Positions 11,275-23,500 of a DNA stretch of 64,000 nt are shown here, piece by piece. This DNA comes from Bilabrum cf. latius (lineage: Eukaryota > Bigyra: Bicosoecida > Bigyra > Bicosoecida). The notes beneath the pieces are model-generated. The model saw only the letters and a program-made list of their open reading frames with translations. It made no database searches and was not told where the DNA came from. Location of the stretch: NCBI GenBank assembly GCA_965178125.1, contig OZ237760.1:806001-870000 (forward strand), read 5' to 3'. Every line of letters starts with the position of its first letter. Position 1 is the first letter of the stretch. The position numbers and the translations under genes were made by a program.

Positions 11275-12884
11275 ATGCCGTCTGCACGGACCGGCGTGGC
11301 TGCATTTGTTGCATTCACCGCGGCCCATGCCTTGATAGCCAGTGCGACTGTAAGTATACTTGCGTATCGGACATTGTTCTCCTACGCCTGCTTGCCTTTG
11401 TAGATTTTCTCGCAAACACCGACGCCTATGTTGCCCAAAGCTAAACACCCTCCCCGACCGCTTGTTGCGCGCAGTCGACCGTGAGGAGATCTTCGAGCCT
11501 CCGAACGGCCTCGTTGGCACAAATAAATGGGCAGGAATCGCAGCAGAACTCTGCTGGAAAGCCTGACTTGAAGTGGCCGACCGGCGAGAATGTGGATTGG
11601 AGCGGTGGAGTGCCTGGGACATAGATGGGGCGCATGCCGGAGGGTATGCACTCCGTGCACGGCGTAGCCGGCCAGGCAGTCGATAGGGGAGTCGGTAAGA
11701 TATTGGAATGGGGCAACCGCGGCGAGGCCGACGCCTACGAGCGCGCGATCCGCAACAGCATGCGCGACATCAACGCGGCCGAGGACGGCACCGCCCCGCT
11801 CAATACGCCCGCGTCCCTGCTGCAGTCAGGCGCCTCCCGCGCCACCGGGCTGTCACAGGGCACCCTGGACGCCCGCTCCGACGCGATCGCTGGGGCGGAC
11901 GAGGCTCTTGGCCTGGCGGGTGCCGGCGGCCGCTCGGAGGCCTTCATGAAGGGGGCCCTGGAGGCTCTCGACGAGGCAGGGGCCGATGGGGAGGGGGAGG
12001 GAGAGGAGGAATAGGGGGAGGCAGTGGAGCAGGCGGCCAAGGGCGAGAGCGAGGGAGAGGCAGCCTCGTCCCAGCTGCTGAACGCGGTGGCGCAGGGGGA
12101 GGAGAGCGTCAGGCAGGCGGTGGGGGACCCCAAGAAGGACGCCCACCCGCTGGACGGGGGCTCGCAGGGCATCCGCATGGAGCCCATGCCAGGCATGACC
12201 GAGCAGCCCATCCAGATCGGATCGCCCCAGGGGCTTCCTCAGGACCTCGCTGCAACGACCGCGTTCGCAGGGACGCACGCTTACAACGAGGACGTGCGGT
12301 CGCTGTGGAGGGAGCGGTCCGCCGCCGAGGATCGGATCAGTTCCTTGCGGCTCCGAGTCGTGGAGAAGGTGAACTTCTACGAGAGCCTGATGAAGCGCGC
12401 CGAGCTGATCAAGGCGGACATTTAGGTGGACCAGGACTCGCTCAAGGCGCTGCAGGCGCACGCCACTGCCGTGCAGGCGAGGATCGACAGGCTCAAGGGA
12501 GAGGCCGCGCAGTCGGAGCTGTCGGCGCAGCAGCACCAGTACGACATGGCCAAGAGCAAACTGGACCAGGAGGTGGCCCAGATGGCCAGCGTGCGGGATG
12601 CCCTGGGGGAGAGGGTGCAGGCCCTTGCCCGCGAGTCGGAGGCCAGCCAGCGCAAGGAGACGGAGAACATGAGGACCTCGCTCATGGTGGACGGCGCGGC
12701 GGGGAACAACGGGACCGGGGCAGCGGGCGCGGCAGATGCCGCGACGACGGCTCCTGCTGCCACAGAGGAGGGCGGCGAGGCCGTGCTTTTGCAGGCACAG
12801 GCAGGCGCAGGGGGGGAGGCGAGGCGCAGCACCGGCGGGGTGGCCTCCATGCTCACGCAGGCGTGGCAGGCTCTCATGGGATGA
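11275..12884 (+). CDS. Secreted coiled-coil protein, unknown family (494 aa)
   Basis: Exon 1 (11275-11349) encodes a signal peptide (MPSARTGVAAFVAFTAAH...). The intron 11350-11474 has a GTAAGT donor and a GCGCAG acceptor, and is phase 0. Exon 2 runs in one frame to TGA at 12884 with three in-frame TAGs (11622, 12012, 12423). The mature protein has a Gly/Ala/Glu-rich stretch, then about 120 residues of predicted coiled coil (for example SLWRERSAAEDRISSLRLRV), then an Ala-rich tail. The TAG at 12423 falls within the helix (ELIKADI-TAG-VDQDSLKALQ), where Gln keeps a plausible heptad. I do not recognise the family. It neighbours another signal-peptide gene, hinting at a small secreted-protein cluster. 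Confidence 0.75.
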
Positions 12885-13122
12885 GTGAATGAAGCGGGAT
12901 CGCTTGCATTTGGAATTCGTAGATCTATTTCATCCTTCAAATCGCCACGCGAATGTTCGGTATTGAATATGCAGAAAAGACACGCAACTCAAGCCGCGAG
13001 AAGCCAGTTCGGGATCGGGACACTTCTGTAGCTGGTACTGCCCCCCAAGACAATTTGATCGGGTCGGATAAGAGCCAATTGGAACTAAATTGGACTATTT
13101 ATCACTTCTGTTTTTGCCAAGC

Positions 13123-14358
13123 ATGAAGAGCATTGCTTTTGTGTTTGCTAGCCTGGTCGCTATCTCAGCCCTGTCAAGCGTGGGAGCTGTGCGTCGACAC
13201 TAGAGCGCCGCAGCCGTCCTATCTCCCCAAGAAGGCATGAATGCATTGACTAATGCTCTGCGTGGGGCTGGAGAGGAGCAGGCAGCGTATGAAAAGGAAA
13301 CCGCTGGCGGCGAGGCCTCCGGTGACAAGGCAGCAAAGGAGGCGGGTGCTGGCGAGGAAACTGCAGAGAAGAAGACCGAGGAGAAGGACACTGTAGAAAA
13401 GAAGGAAGATACAAAGCCAGAGGAGGCAAAGAAGTAGACCAAAGAAGAGGCGGTCAAGCCATCCATCCAATGGACGAGCGAGGCAAAGTGCGACACCGTC
13501 CCAAAGAAGGGGTCCATGCACTGCTTGTGCGTGGTTGGCAAGGAGGGCCTGGAGGCCATGGGAGCCTCTCTGCCGAAAGACTCCGCTGCCACGCACGCCG
13601 GCGTGTGCGTACCTGGCGTTGACGCCTCCTGGGGTCTGTTCGGTCTGGACCTGTTCCAGATCTCTTGCCTGCAGGTGTGCGGGCACAAGGGCAGCAAGCA
13701 GGACATCTTCGCGTTCGCCGAGAAGCGCGCATAGGAGAGGGACGGCAAGGTCACCGCGGATTGGACTGCTCAGGCGAACAAGGCGGCGGGAGTGACGCAG
13801 CCCAAGGAGCAGGGCGGTGGCTTCAAGGCGCAGCCGGAGGTGGCGGAGGCCACCAGGGTGCTGCTGGCCAAGCACCTGGGCATTGGGGGGGGCGATGGTG
13901 AGAAGAAGAATGAGGAAGAGGCCAAGGAGGAAGTGGTCAAGGAGGAGGAGCCCGCCGCCGAGGAGACCAAGGAGGAGGAGGAGCCCGCCGCCGAGGATAA
14001 GAAGGAGGAGGAGACCAAGGAGGAGGAGCCCGCCGCCGAGGATAAGAAGGAGGAGGAGACCAAGGAGGAGGAGCCCGCCGCCGAGGATAAGAAGGAGGAG
14101 GAGCCCGCCGCCGAGGAGACCAAGGAGGAGGAGCCCGCCGCCGAGGATAAGAAGGAGGAGGAGCCCGCCGCCGAGGAGACCAAGGAGGAGGAGCCCGCCG
14201 CCGAGGAGACCAAGGAGGAGACCAAGGAGGAGGAGCCCGCCGCCGAGGAGACCAAGGAGGAGGAGACCAAGGAGGAGGAGCCCGCCGCCGAGGAGAAGAA
14301 GGAGGAGGAGCCCGCCGCCGAGGAGACCAAGGAGGAGGAGGCTGCTACTGCGGCATGA
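13123..14358 (+). CDS. Secreted protein with Cys-containing domain and acidic EEEPAAE repeat tail
   Basis: ATG 13123 opens a signal peptide (MKSIAFVFASLVAISALSSV). TAGs at 13201, 13435 and 13732 are read through, and the gene ends in TGA. The 411-aa product has a Lys/Glu-rich linker, a central domain with six cysteines in about 60 residues (HCLCVVG ... GVCVPGVDASWGL ... SCLQVCGHKG), then a hydrophilic region, and finally about 130 residues built from EEEPAAE units alternating with ETKE and DKKE. The family is unknown to me; the Cys domain is probably disulfide-bonded outside the cytosol. The strongly acidic tail could bind cations or a mineral or cell-wall surface, but that is a guess. Confidence 0.75.
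13945..14340 (+). repeat. In-frame tandem repeat encoding EEEPAAE(E/D)-(T/K)KE units
   Basis: Near-identical GAGGAGGAGCCCGCCGCCGAG blocks recur about 11 times with ETK or DKK spacers. The very high nucleotide identity, not only protein identity, suggests recent expansion or homogenisation. Confidence 0.9.
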
Positions 14359-14360
14359 TC

Positions 14361-14467
14361 TGATGAATCGCGAGTTGAACACTTATTGCGACCCACTTGG
14401 TGACTAGTTGTTAATTGATGAATCGCGAGTTGAACACTTATTGCGACCCACTTGGTGACTAGTTGTT
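14361..14467. repeat. 55-bp direct tandem duplication
   Basis: TGATGAATCGCGAGTTGAAC... at 14361 recurs at 14416 with essentially no change over 52 bp. It lies just after the stop codon of the secreted acidic-repeat gene, in the 3' UTR or the promoter of the next gene. Confidence 0.92.
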
Positions 14468-14598
14468 CATTGTGCGACCGCCAGTGCAGTGCTGCATGCG
14501 ACCAGCCGCGCCTTGGATCACCCGGAGCTAAATTTATCGTGGTCCGTTGGGGGTTTTCTATCTGGTCCAAATTCTTCATTCGACAGCGTGACATTGCA

Positions 14599-17500
14599 AT
14601 GTTTGTCGTTCGATCCTTGCGTCCAGATCATGGAGAAGAGGCGGGGAGTGATGATGAGGACCACAGAGGTCGTTTGCGGCATTTGCAAGAGTCCAAGACT
14701 CAGTCCGGCACACGGCAGGCCCTAGATCGGGACAAACATGCTAACGTGTCCAGTAGAAATTCCAATCGCGCAACAGATTATTCATCTATGCATAATATAG
14801 ACCATCGACCAGCCCTGTCGGCGGGCCGCCGCCCACCGCCTAGTGCAAGGCAGCTTGGTTTCAAGTCGAAGATGACGCGGGATCGAGAGAAATAGGCAGC
14901 CGCTAGGGAGGCAATCGCAAGCTCAATCCGACAGCAACGGTCTGGTATCCGACCTGCAGATGTACTGCGCGACGCGGACAGGGCCGCCAGTGCCAGCCCC
15001 GGTGCGAGGCTGCCCCAACTCGGCCCCGCTGGCAGTGGCAGTGGAGCGACTGCCAGCGGACAGAGCACACCTATCCGGAGATTAGGAAGACTGCTCGAGA
15101 CAAACGACATCCTAGGCACTTCCTCCGCCCCTCCCTAGGCGTGGGCCACGCCGATGGCCCCGGCCCGGTCAACAACCGGGAGCCGGCCATCTGTTCCAAC
15201 GTCCCGCCCCCACTCTGCTTCGACGGCGCCGCAGCGGCCCAACCGGCTCGGCAGGCTGCCACAAGACCCTCAATGGGCAATTTCGACAGCAGAAAGTGGC
15301 ACATCAGGACCTGATGCTGGGCCCCAATCGGCTCGGAGGCCCGTCAGCGCCCGGAGCAGCACCGGTGCCAGTGCCTGGCGAGCTGGCGGCGGCACTCCCG
15401 GATATGGGAGTGGGAGGGGGTCCAAGACCGCCTCTAGGGTGCAGGGCATTGCGGCGCGAGCCAGTGCCAGGATCCCCGTGACCCCTCGCGGGACCAGGCC
15501 CTCTCTCGCCGGGCCTTCGCCGCTCGTGCGCAGGAGGCTGAGCAGCCGGCTGTCTTCGGCTCTCCCTGATAAGCAGGAGGGGGGCAGGGCTTTGGGCGCG
15601 ATAGGTGGAATTGGCGGGGATGGTGAATGGGATCAGGGAGGGGAGGGTTCCCCGCGGGGGCGCAAGTCGGTGACCTGGGGCCGCGTGGACGGCCGCGGAG
15701 GCGAGGTCAAGGGCGGAGGGGAGGAGGAGCAACGGGGTCTGTCCGGTGCTGATGGCGGTGAAGATGCTCGGTTTAAGCGGGAGCTGGAGGATGCCATGGC
15801 CCCATTACGGGAGCTGGAGGAGGACAGGGCGAGGGAAAGGGAGCTGCTGGCGAGGGGCGAGCTGCTGGCATCCAGCACGATGGAGGACAGGGAAGGGCTC
15901 GCTGCGGGGCTGTGGCAGGGCGTGGACATGGACACGGGAAGAGGAAGGGGAAGGGGTGATGGAAGGCCGATGCCGCCAACAGAAAGGCAGAGGAGGGCCA
16001 TGGGGGCTGGCGGAATGATGGGCATGAATCGTGGTGGGAGTGCTGGAGGCGCCCGCAAGAATCGAATGCTTCGAGTGTCCTCCATGGCTGTTGCGGCGGA
16101 GTCTGGCGGTGTGACGAGTGTCCTGAGAGGGGGTCTGGGGCTGCAAGACGGGGACGGTGATGGGTTAGACGATGGTGTGCACGGGGACGGGACTGATGCC
16201 GGGGCCGGCGCTGCAGGTGCCGGGAGGGGCGAGACCTCCCCTCGCATGGGCGGCAGCTCTGGTCGCGTGTTCTTCCTGCCCACTTCCAAGGCGGCTGGAT
16301 ACGGGTAGGTCGGGGAGGAGGCCCCCGCACCAGACGCAAGGAGGACACAGGAAGAGCCGGAACAACCGCAGACCCAGGCCCAGGCCCAGACCCAGACCCA
16401 CGGAGGGCTGCAGCGGCCCGTTGCTCCCGGGGCGTCAAGCGGCGGGCTGGTTGCACCGGAAGACCGGAAGTACCGCAAGGGCGCGGGTATGTACGGACAG
16501 GTAAGGCTTGTTCCCTGGACCGTGCTGCGCGCCGCCGAGGACGCGATGGCCACCACGCACGCTCTCGACGAGGACACGGCCTGGCACGTGGACGCCAGGG
16601 CGGAGAAATCCGCCCTGGTGGAGGAGGCCCGGGCCCGGAGGAACAGCGCGGGGGAGAGGAGCGGGGTCCTGGACACAGTGCTCAGCAGGCGGGGCTCCGT
16701 GACTGACGACAGGAGGGTCCTTTTGCGCGCTGCGGTGGACAAGGAGGCGGGTCGCATGGGAGTCGCCGCTGACCTGCCGCACCTGGACGGGGCTCGGACC
16801 GCGCACGAAGCCGCCCACACTCCCAGCGTGCGGAGCTTCAGACGGTCCCACGAGACGCACAGCGAGGCCACGCGCAGGACGAGGGCGGCTCTCGCGGCCA
16901 TGAAGGCCAGGCGGGCGGCTGCAGCCGCGGCAAGGGCCCAGCCCTCCCTGCGAGGACGGGCGCAGGAAATCAGGGCAGACGACACGGGGCTGGGGCGGCT
17001 GCTGCTGAACTCGGGAGTGTCGGAGGCGGTGCGTGCCATCATGGCGGGGGCTCCTTTCGACGCAGAGGCCGAGGGAGGAGACGGTGGATCAGGAGCTGGT
17101 GGTAGTGCTGGTGGGGGCGGCCATGGAAGGGGACCCCTAATGAGAGGAGGAGGAGGAGGGAGAGGTGCAGTTGCCGGCGGAACCGCGTCTGTGGACTCGA
17201 TGGCTCTCAGCGAGGGAGGCGCGGGATCGAGACCCGGTGGGAGCCGGGAGGCGCAGGATCCCCTGAACGTGGCGCGGGCGGCGATCGAAGCCGCGCAGAA
17301 ATCGCGTGGGATGGGTCAGGGCGGGTCCGTTGCGTTGGGAGGGGCCGGTTCTGGGCAGGACCCGCTGGAGCGCGTGGATGTGCGGCTGCTTGCAGCGGAG
17401 CTTGACGTTCGGGCGAGGGCGGAGGAAGTGGACGACGAGGCGGCGAGCGCGCGGGCGAGGGGAGAGGCCGGCGCTGTTCCCTCGAGTGCCTCTGCCATGG

Positions 17501-20500
17501 TGCTCGCCGCAGCGGCGGATGAGGAGGGGCCCGGCGTCAGCCGAAGGGAGATTTCCGGCGTGGCGCTGAGACGTTGGCTGGCTGCTTTCGAGCGGGGCAT
17601 GGGGGGGTTCGCTTCTCCCGTGCTGTACGCTGAGTCCAAGCTCAAAGAAGCCATGGCGCTGGTGAGACAGACAGCGAGGGCCGTTCCTAGGCCAAGGGCC
17701 CCTCGGCTGGTGAGCTAGGAGGAGCAACGGAGAGGGGATGGGCACAGACCGTTTCATAAGGCGGGGCCGTCCCGGGAATCGTTGGGCGTGCACGAGCTGG
17801 GCGAGATGCAGGCTGCGGGCGAGACAGCGTACCTCGTGGTGGACCGACCGCACCCCTTCACCGTGTCGCTGTCGCTGTACCTGCTGCAGCGGCTCAAACC
17901 AGAGCACCTTCTGGGCCCCGACAGCAGCGAGGAAGAGCAGAGGGCCCTGCAGCTGCTGAGCAGGGAGGCGGCGCGGGCGGTGTTCTTCCAGGCAGCCGAG
18001 GGCGGAGTGCCTGGGGGTGGGGGGTTGATCCACGCAGGCCGGCGCTCCTCTTTGTCCTCCTCCCTCGCTGGCTCGCTGGCTGGCACTGGCGGGGACAGGC
18101 CGACTCGCCCCGAGTCTGCTCTCTCCTCTGCACTAACAGGGGGCCTCGATACGCCCCTTGGGACAGACGGTACAGAGGATGGCGGGGGCGACGATGGACG
18201 GAACACGGACGCGGTGGGCCCTCTCGAAGAGGACCAGGACCGGGAGTCCGTGGGCGGCACGTCCGTGGGGTCTGCTGCCGATGCGGCTCGGGAGCAGGAG
18301 GCGGAGCGCGGCCGCAGCCAGCGGCTTGCTCTGGGCGCCGCGGGGTCGGTTCCGCTGCAAGGGGCGCAGAGGGTGTTTGGGTGGACGCCCCACTTCGCGC
18401 TAGCTAGGCGACTCAGGACAGACGTGCGCCATCTGCAGGTAGAAGAGGCCACCCAGCAGGTGGACAGGGCGTGGATGCAGGAGGAGCTGGGTCGCAGGAG
18501 GCAGGTGTTCAACACCACGGTGCGGCACTGGCAGTCGGGCATCTTGGCATCGTGCTTTCGTGGGTGGGTGAGGGCCGTGTCCCACGAGAAGGCGCAGAAG
18601 AGGAGGGCGCTGCGGTTCTTCCGCAACATGCACGGTGGATCGCAGGACCTTGAGAGGAAGAGGTTCGTGTTCGGGAGGTGGAGGACCAACGGTGCGGTCA
18701 ACCGCACGCGCAAGGCCAGGGCGGCGGAGCAGAGGGCAAAGACGAGGAGGGATCAGGCCAGGCGGCAGGTGGACGTGGCCTCGGACGCGCTGAGGGAGCT
18801 GGAGACCAAGGTGAGGGAGCTGGACGAGGAGAGGGGCAAGCGGAGGCAGAAGGTGGTCGCGCTGGAGAGAGAGCTCGGCGCGCTGCAGGACGAGAGCGAG
18901 GCAGCGGATCCGGAGTCGGAATTGCAGCGCGCGATGGCGTGGGTGCAGGCGGGGAGGCTGGGCGTGTCGCTGTCTGTGGGGGCTGCGCTTCGGTATGGCA
19001 GATGGGTGAGGGAGGGCGTGGGCGCGTCCGGGGCTGCGCTGGAGGGCGGTCAGGGTGCGGGCCGCTGGGTGCGGCTGGGGCACAGCAGCGGGTAGTAGGC
19101 AGAAAAAGAGAAGGAGGAAGAGACAGAAAAAGAGAACGAGGGTGATTCTCAGGACACTGGCACTGGGGGCGGTCCTTGGACCCGAGTCGTGTGGCGGGGC
19201 GCCGACTGGGCCTCTGTCTCGAGAGAGGCGGCGGTGTGCTCGGCGGGAGCCGAGGCTCGAGTGCGGAGGGCGGCAAAGGCCGCGCAGGAGATGGCTCGCC
19301 GTGCCAGTGTGACGAGTGCTGAGGAGCTCCGGTTGGTGCTTGCGATGGAGCGGCAGGAGCTCCGTGAAGAGGCTCTCAGGGAACAGCGGGAGGCGGTTCG
19401 GAGGAAGCGGGCGCTGACCGAGCAGCGGCTCAAGGCGTCAAGGAGGGCGCGGTTGGGGATCGTGCAGCATCACCAGCAGCAACCAGAGCCCCGTGGGGTG
19501 GGGCTCAGGGGCCGAACAGTCAGCACAGGCGAGGGCACGGGGCTGGATACTGCCCTGGATGCGCCCCCATGGGTCGAGGAGGGAGGCGATGAGGAGGAGG
19601 ACATGCCTTTGAGGGGGCGTTCGCGCTCGGAGCTGACCCCGAGGCGCCGGCGAGGACCCGCGGGGGCAGGTCAGGAGGCTGCAGGACAGGGAGGCGGAGG
19701 ATCGGCTGGGATTTGCGTGCCTGTGCCGGCCCCCGGAGAGCTGCTGGTGGCAGGCATGCGCCGCATGCTGGGCCCGTCCGCCGCCCGACGTGCCATCCTG
19801 GATGCACCGGCCGTGTTCCAGGCAGCGGTGTTGCCCCGGCTCTTGGGCAGTACCACTTCCATAGGGGCGGGGAGCGGCAGCAGCGCCGCTTCCGCGAGCA
19901 AGGCTTCACGCAGCCAGGGGCGTGCAGGGGGGCGCCTGCAGCCGCCAGCTCGCACCCGCAATCGGACGGCAGACTCCGCCCCGCCCTCGCCCTTCCAAGA
20001 CGGCAGGCCGATTACTCCGGGGTCGGTTCGTGGAGCCACACCGTCGGGCGGAGCCCAGGGAACAAGGAACAGAGCAGGGCGTAGACCCTTCAGCGAGGAG
20101 GACTCGAACCCCCCTCTAGGCTCTGCCGCCTCCACGCAGTCTGGGCTGGGCCCGGGCAACGGCCTGCCTCCCTCAGGCATGGTGCCCCGGCTTAGACGCA
20201 CGGCCAGCTCGCAGGAAACTGGAAGGGCCGGGTCCGATGCGTGGATGGGCGGGGCCCTGGCTCACCTGACCTCGCGGCAGACCGTGGCAGCAGCCCGGCT
20301 GGGCACCAGGATGGGGCTCCTCCCGGACTCGGACCCGTCCGGTTCCCCGGTGTGGGCTCGAGGGATCGATCTCTCCGTGGTGCTGGGTGGTGGCGACGGG
20401 GCGTCCAAGCACGCGCACTGCGTTTGGCCCGTTGTGCTCGAGGCGGCTGGTCTGCTGCATCCTGGGTGGCGGGCGAGGGGCATGCAGGGCGGCAAGGGTA

Positions 20501-23500
20501 GTGGCAGTGGCAGCGCCGCTTCAGCCGCGGGTATCATGCCAAGCAGTCCCCGAGGCAGCGGGCGCGGGATGCTGCGCTCCCTCGGGGGTTCGGGGCGCTC
20601 CATGGTGGGCCGTGAGTCACCTGAGAGTGGTCAAACCGGCGCGACGGGAGCGAGGGGTATCCTCGAGTCCGTGCTGGCCAGGCTGGGACCCTCTCGGGGT
20701 GAGGCCCAGGCGCTCTCTCCCTCTGCCGGGCGCGAGGAGCTGGAGGCACACCATGCAATAGTGGCGTTCTTCCTGTCGCTGGCAGGGGCGGGACACGGGG
20801 CGGCCAGCGCGCAGCAGAGACTGCTGCAGATCGCCCCGCCGGCGCCCGATGCGGGTGCCAAACCAGCAAGACGGAGCAAGGGCCAGGGACTGAGCGGCAG
20901 GACTGGCCAGACCCCGTACGTGAAGGCACTCGGGGATCTGCTGTCCCGCCGCACTGGTCTGGGTGAGAGAGACAAGCGAAGGTGGGCGGCATGGCTGGCG
21001 GCGAGGTCCCAGGGGATGGGGGTCTGCAGGACCAGCTCGGTCGGTCGGGGGTCATCGCGGGCGGCGGCTCGACTGAGGCGCGGGCAGGAGGCTGACGTGT
21101 CCGAGTACCTGTGGGGTCCGGGGGTCACGGGGCGAGCTGCAGAGGAGGCGCTGCACCTGGCGCAAGTGCCCCGGTGGCCCGACCTCCTGGCGGCGTGGAC
21201 GGCGAGGGCGAAGCGAGTGGCACTGCCAGCCCTGTACCTCGAGTCGGTGAGGCATGCGTGGTCCAGCGGCCGGCTGCAGACGCAAGGGTCTGCTGGCGCA
21301 TCGAGCAGTCGCAACGGCGGTGGGGTGATAGTGAGACCGTCCTCCTTGCGCGTGGACAGCGGTGCGGGACAGGGGCAGGGGCAGGGGCAGGGCGGGGCAG
21401 CGACCCCCTCAAGCATCGCTGGGGGCCAGCCAGATCCCTTGGTGCAGGCAGGCAACCAGGCGCTCAGGGCACCCGCGCAGGTGGTGAGCCTGCCGTATCC
21501 AATGGGTGGCTGCCATGCCCCCGGGCTAGTCTACTCACTCTCGACAGGGGGCTCGCAGCCATTGAGGGGCAGCGCGCAGTCCACGACAGCGCTGGATCGG
21601 CTATCCAATGCCGCGAGTGGGAGGGGAGTGGCAGGGAACTCCGCTGCAGCTAGCGCGACGACGATGCACGGCGGGGATCGGGAGGATGGGGGCATAGCAA
21701 CGGTTGGGGGCGACAAGGCTGAGGCACGGATTCGCCGCGTGTCGATTCGACTGCCGCACGAGACATCGGGCCAGCCCACTGAGTCGGGTGACGGAAGGAG
21801 TAGCCCGCGCGCCAAGCACCCTAGCCAGTCCAGGTCCGTGTTTGACCGCGCGAGCGTCGGAGCGGAAGACGACGCTGTGCTTGGGATGGCAACGCTGGCA
21901 GGGGCCGCGCTGGAGCGAGCAAGGGAGGCATTCTGGCAGCTGCAGGGACAAGCCGACCGGGTTGCATCTGGCAACGTGCTTGGCATCGACGACCTGCCAC
22001 CCCTGGGTCACAGTGCAAGTGGCAGGCAGGGCGATGAAGAGGAAGGCGGGGCAGAGGGGCACGGGCCCAGAGAAAAGGGCATGCTGGCGATGTGGGCGAC
22101 AAGTCGGGGGCCTGCCGCGGCTGGCAGAAGCAGCGGGGGCACAAGCGCGGCCTCGGTGCCGCCTCCATCACCATCTCCGCGCACGCCCCGGTGGTCGCAG
22201 TCCCCCGGCGCGTCACCCGCGATGATGCTGCAGGACAGCACAGTGGTGCTGGCGATGGGTTTGCTGTCCTTGGTTGGTACAGTGCACGAAGGTGCAGGTC
22301 CGCCGTTGGATAGTGGGAACGGCGCGTCGGTTGCCTAGCAGGTGAGATAGGTATATCGGCTGGGCTGGTCCTCTTCGCAGTGGCCGTGGAAGACGGTGGG
22401 CACCGGCACCGGCAGTGGCACCGGCAGCGGCAGCGGCAGCGGCAGCGGCAGTGGTGGAGGGTGCGAGGCTTCCAGCACCACGGTCATTGCGGACTCGAGG
22501 GGCGGCGCGATGGGGCGGGTGTTGCGCGTGTTGGCAGAGGCTAACAGCCACCTGCGCAGCACTGGACACGCCAGCATGCCCACCGGTGCCATAGGCAGCC
22601 CCAGCTCGATGGGCGGCAGCCGCAGGCAGCTCATCGCGCTCAAGAAGAAACAAGCCAGCGCGGCGCCGCCCAGGAGCAAGAGCTTCCGCCGACTCGCGTT
22701 GGGAACTGAAAGCGGGGAACACGGCGACGGATCATCCGGACCGAAAGCTCGTGCTGCTGCCCAGCTGGCGCCAACCCCCGGGCACGTGGCCCTCGCGGTC
22801 GCGTCCTGGGCTAGCGGCATCGGGGTGCTGGAGCGGGGCGGGGTGGGCCCAATGACGCTGTCCATCGGGCTGAGGCAGTTTGCCAGGGCTGTGACGAGTG
22901 CAGCTGTAGGATACTCGGATGGTGGAACGAAAGGAGCGGCAGGCAGGAACAGCAAGGGCAGCGATGTCGCTGGCGATGATGCTGACGATGGTCGCGCCAC
23001 ACCCGAGGCGGCCCAGCCAGAGGTTATCCACGAGGCTGGCGCGGATGATTGCGACTTGCAGCTGGTCTCGCTCGTGTTGGGCGATGACGATGAAGACGTG
23101 AAGGAGGGGAAATAGGGGGAGCATGTCACGGGTAAGGTGGACGGCAGCACAGCCTCGGGTGGTACCGAAGGACCTGATCCCACGGATGGCCCAGCCCCCA
23201 TCCCATCCGTCCCGATGCCTACGGAAAACCCGGAAGATGACGCAGATCGGGCGCTGTACGCTTCAGCGCTCGCTGCCAGGCTGCAGCACACTCGAGCAGT
23301 GCGCTGGGACGAGCTGTGGGAGGCTTTCCGCCTCGATGCTGCGGAGGGGGAGGAAGGGGGAGGCTTGCTGGGCGCGGCCAGGGGGGCTTGGGACGGGGGT
23401 CTGCACGCAGGCAGGCAGCCGCAGAGGAAACCATCTTCGTCATCGATGTGGGGTTCCTCCCGGTGGCTGCTGCAGGATCAGTCCGGGGATGTGGGGACCG

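Noticed and set aside
15633-17042. 469-aa minus-strand frame opposite the giant gene
   Set aside because: A GC-driven shadow frame of Ser/Ala-rich composition, with no conserved motif.
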